Source: Candidatus Pacearchaeota archaeon (GTDB lineage Archaea; Nanobdellota; Nanobdellia; Pacearchaeales; GW2011-AR1). Taken from it: 15,419 bases of DNA. Within the stretch, counting starts at the first letter, position 1, and each line of letters begins with the position of its first letter. The stretch is from assembly GCA_017608985.1 (NCBI GenBank), contig JAFCEV010000015.1, positions 1 to 15,419 on the forward strand, written 5' to 3'. The notes below the pieces were generated by a model, which worked only from the letters and a program-made list of their open reading frames with translations, was not told the origin of the DNA and did not search any database. Position numbers and translations under genes: made by a program. Shown piece by piece: positions 13,357 to 15,419 of this stretch.

Positions 13357-14562
13357 ATGCTCAATGATGTTAAAGTCGGACTACTTGGCGCAAAAAGTTC
13401 TATAAAAAGAGGAAATAAAAAAACCTTAGCCTTTATTGTTTTTGTTTTAGCACTAATTTTTGTGAATTTGATTTTTTTACCTTCAATGATGGGGGGGCTT
13501 TCTGGCATGTTTACTGATTTTATGCAATATCCTTATGGAGACATTGTTATTGAACCAAGCGGCGATAATACTTACATAAATAATGCAGATAATGTATTGC
13601 AAAAAGCAAGGGCAGTTCCTGATGTCACATTTGCAACAAAAAGATTGGATGCAGGAGCTTCTATTAAGTACAAACAAAAAGTTGTTGGTTCATCCATAAT
13701 AGGAGTATCTCCTTCTGAAGAATATGATGTCTCACGATATCCTTATATTATAAGTGAAGGAGAATTCTTAAGTGACCTTTCACAAGATGAGATAATAATT
13801 GGTGCAATGCTTGTAGAAGGTTATTTTGGTTCTGAAATTTATGATAATTTAGGGGCAGTAAGAGTCGGTTCTTTTGTTGATGTAACTTATAGTAATGGTG
13901 TTCAAAGAACCTACAAAGTCAAAGGAATAATGGAGGGCACATGGGAACTTGTTGATTTAAACGCTTTAGTTCATTATAAAGAAATAGAAGAAGTATATGG
14001 TCTTGACGAAAGCAAGGCAACAAGTATTGTTATAAGAGTAAAGAACCCTGATGAGTCCGCAAAAGTAAAAGAGAAAATAATTGCAGCTGGAGTCAAAGAG
14101 CCGGTTTTTACAAATAGTGAAAAGTCTGATGCTGTCATGAGGCAGGCAATGGAAACCTTAAATCTGGTAAATGTTATTTCAAAATATGTTAGTTTAATTG
14201 TGGGAGCCGCATTAATTTTAATTATTGTTTATATTAATGTTTTACATAGGAAAAAAGAAATAGGCATCTTGAAGGCAGTAGGTATAACTCCTCGTTCAAT
14301 AGTAGTGTCTTATGCATTTATTAGTATGTTCTATGTATTAATGGGGGTTCTGGCAGGATTGATTTTATATTTTTTAGCCATGTTTTATTTTACAATAAAT
14401 CCTGTTGTATTTTATGAAACAATAGAGATTATTCCAGAGATTCAAGTAGGATTAATAATTAAGAGCATTTTTACAATGCTTATCATGTCAGTTATTGCAG
14501 GAGTACTTCCTGCTTGGAGAGTTTCAAAAGAGAGCATATTGGAGGCAATTTGGGGGAGATAA
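13357..14562 (+). CDS. MacB/FtsX-type ABC transporter permease
   Basis: The 401-residue protein has the MacB topology. Helix 1 is at 23-44. A large extracytoplasmic domain follows (about 45-270, including GDIVIEPSGDN and VFTNSEKSDAV). Helices 2-4 are at about 274-296, 314-346 and 364-387. The coupling segment between helices 2 and 3, HRKKEIGILKAVGITPRSI, is a hallmark of the FtsX/MacB family, and the protein ends PAWRVSKESILEAIWG. It should act as a dimer that moves or releases substrates outside the membrane, powered by the downstream ATPase. An AGAGGTG site and a TATA box (13314-13322) precede the ATG. A G7 run at 13491-13497 is unusual in this AT-rich DNA. Confidence 0.92.
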   Translation: MLNDVKVGLLGAKSSIKRGNKKTLAFIVFVLALIFVNLIFLPSMMGGLSGMFTDFMQYPYGDIVIEPSGDNTYINNADNVLQKARAVPDVTFATKRLDAGASIKYKQKVVGSSIIGVSPSEEYDVSRYPYIISEGEFLSDLSQDEIIIGAMLVEGYFGSEIYDNLGAVRVGSFVDVTYSNGVQRTYKVKGIMEGTWELVDLNALVHYKEIEEVYGLDESKATSIVIRVKNPDESAKVKEKIIAAGVKEPVFTNSEKSDAVMRQAMETLNLVNVISKYVSLIVGAALILIIVYINVLHRKKEIGILKAVGITPRSIVVSYAFISMFYVLMGVLAGLILYFLAMFYFTINPVVFYETIEIIPEIQVGLIIKSIFTMLIMSVIAGVLPAWRVSKESILEAIWGR

Positions 14563-14563
14563 A

Positions 14564-15274
14564 ATGCATGAAAAAACTATAATTAAAATCAAGAATTTGA
14601 AAAGACATTATAAAACAGGAGAAATAATAGTGAAAGCCCTAAATGGTGTTTCATTTGAAATAAAAAAAGGAGAGTTTATTGCTATTATGGGGGCAAGTGG
14701 AAGCGGGAAAACTACAATGTTAAGAATACTTGGTTTAATTGATAAACCAACTAAAGGAGAATATATTATCAATAATCTTAATGTAGTTGATTTGCCAGAA
14801 GAAGAAAGAACTTATTACCGATTAACGCAATTAGGATATGTATTCCAAGATTATGCATTAATCAAGGAAATGAGTGCTGCTGAGAATGTTTATATTTTAT
14901 CACTTATGGAAGGAAAAACAAAAGAAGAATCTATTTCCATAGCTAAAGAAGCTTTGGAGAAAGTGGGGCTGGGGGATATGTTAGACAGGGTTCCAGACCA
15001 GCTTTCTGGTGGGGAAAAACAAAGAGTTGCTGTTGCCAGAGCCATAGCCAAGAAACCAAAAATTTTGTTTGGAGACGAGCCTTGCGCTAACCTTGATACT
15101 AAAACTTCAGAACAAGTTTTAGAAGTCCTTAGGGAGTTGAATCAGAAATATGGGCAGACTATTGTTATGGTAACGCATGAACCATGGCATACTAAATATG
15201 TTTCAAGAGTTATAGAATTAAAAGATGGATTGATTGTTAGTGATAAAAGACGTGGGAATCTTACAAAAAGTTAA
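14564..15274 (+). CDS. MacB/LolD-type ABC transporter ATPase
   Basis: The 236-residue ATPase has Walker A GASGSGKT (43-50), Q-loop Q95, signature LSGGEKQ (147-153), Walker B ILFGDEP (167-173), D-loop NLD and H-loop H205 in VTHEP. It is of the LolD/MacB/FtsE group that pairs with permeases of the FtsX fold. An ATG inside the permease gene (14495) would give a longer form, but the ATG at 14564 follows the permease stop by one base with GGGGGAGAT just upstream, so it is preferred. The two genes are coupled. Walker B is followed by CANLDT, where GNLDT is usual; this is a mild variation. Confidence 0.95.
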   Translation: MHEKTIIKIKNLKRHYKTGEIIVKALNGVSFEIKKGEFIAIMGASGSGKTTMLRILGLIDKPTKGEYIINNLNVVDLPEEERTYYRLTQLGYVFQDYALIKEMSAAENVYILSLMEGKTKEESISIAKEALEKVGLGDMLDRVPDQLSGGEKQRVAVARAIAKKPKILFGDEPCANLDTKTSEQVLEVLRELNQKYGQTIVMVTHEPWHTKYVSRVIELKDGLIVSDKRRGNLTKS

Positions 15275-15323
15275 GTTATCGGCGTGGGCTAACAAAAAAG
15301 TTTAATTAAAATATAGAAAGTTG

Positions 15324-15336
15324 TGATAAATTATCA
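15324..15336. promoter_or_regulatory. 13-base palindrome upstream of the right-edge gene
   Basis: TGATAA-A-TTATCA lies about 50 bases after the ATPase stop and 55-60 bases before the next start. ACTTTAAAAGAG (15340-15351) downstream of it could be a TATA box. It may be an operator for the last gene, or a weak terminator hairpin. Confidence 0.35.
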
Positions 15337-15390
15337 AAAACTTTAAAAGAGTGTTTTTCGTTTTTTAGATAATTAAAATTGGTGAATATG

Positions 15391-15419
15391 ATGGAAGAAG
15401 AATTGAAGAAAACTCAAGA
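15391..15419 (+). CDS. Start of a gene cut by the window edge
   Basis: Nine codons are visible from the ATG at 15391: MEEELKKTQ. A GGTGA site lies five bases before this ATG; an ATG at 15388 would add one residue. The fragment is charged and helical, and no function can be given. The T-rich tract at 15353-15366 and the palindrome at 15324-15336 lie upstream. Confidence 0.5.

Noticed and set aside
14495..14563. Upstream ATG extension of the ABC ATPase
   Set aside because: It lies inside the permease gene. The ATG at 14564 has a good ribosome binding site and matches the usual N-terminus of the family.
15275..15293. GTTA...TAAC hairpin after the ABC ATPase
   Set aside because: Only four outer pairs form and the loop does not pair well, so it is too weak to call a terminator.

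Overview
The window is AT-rich DNA from an archaeon. The evidence is an archaeal-type ribosomal protein uS10, a tRNA-Asp split by an intron with a textbook bulge-helix-bulge, a PC4-like single-stranded-DNA-binding protein, and TATA boxes 22-28 bases upstream of several start codons (leaderless genes). Very low GC, compact genes and many short membrane proteins suggest a DPANN-type lineage such as Woesearchaeota or Pacearchaeota. That placement is inference.

Layout: (1) 1-1782, minus strand: extracytoplasmic thiol-redox genes, namely a cut-off membrane-anchored protein and a thioredoxin domain fused to a DsbD/CcdA-like membrane domain. (2) 1823-2366: a palindromic promoter and a divergently transcribed membrane-anchored winged-helix regulator with two cysteines in its outside loop. 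(3) 6043-2558, minus strand: a seven-gene operon of DUF5320, DUF134 (UPF0251) DNA-binding protein, NifX/orange-protein-like protein, small zinc-finger protein, family 4 uracil-DNA glycosylase and two MinD-type ATPases with inserted ferredoxin modules. Two copies of TGAATA-N2-TATTCA flank its promoter. The last gene carries a perfect 108-bp tandem duplication that creates a premature stop. (4) 6146-7310, minus strand: two decayed small genes, a PC4-like gene and rps10. (5) 7416-9211, plus: a KefB-type cation/proton antiporter with a TrkA-N domain and a 26-codon membrane micro-ORF. (6) 9215-9859, minus: an unrecognised membrane protein. (7) 9940-11829, plus: seryl-tRNA synthetase with two overlapping small genes. 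(8) 11893-12095: tRNA-Asp(GUC) with a 131-nt intron. (9) 12157-15274, plus: a secreted, membrane-anchored beta-domain protein, a MacB/FtsX-type permease and its ABC ATPase, with a strong UUCG hairpin between the first two. (10) A new gene begins at the right edge.

How the genes may work together: region 1-2 looks like a redox circuit in which the membrane regulator could sense the outside thiol state and control the divergent thioredoxin-DsbD gene. Region 3 matches the known association of orange protein/NifX with paired MinD-ferredoxin ATPases (metal-cluster handling), here with a Fe-S uracil-DNA glycosylase and a zinc-finger protein inside the same operon. Region 9 is a typical archaeal exporter-like ABC module, with an extracellular-domain protein where bacteria would have MacA.
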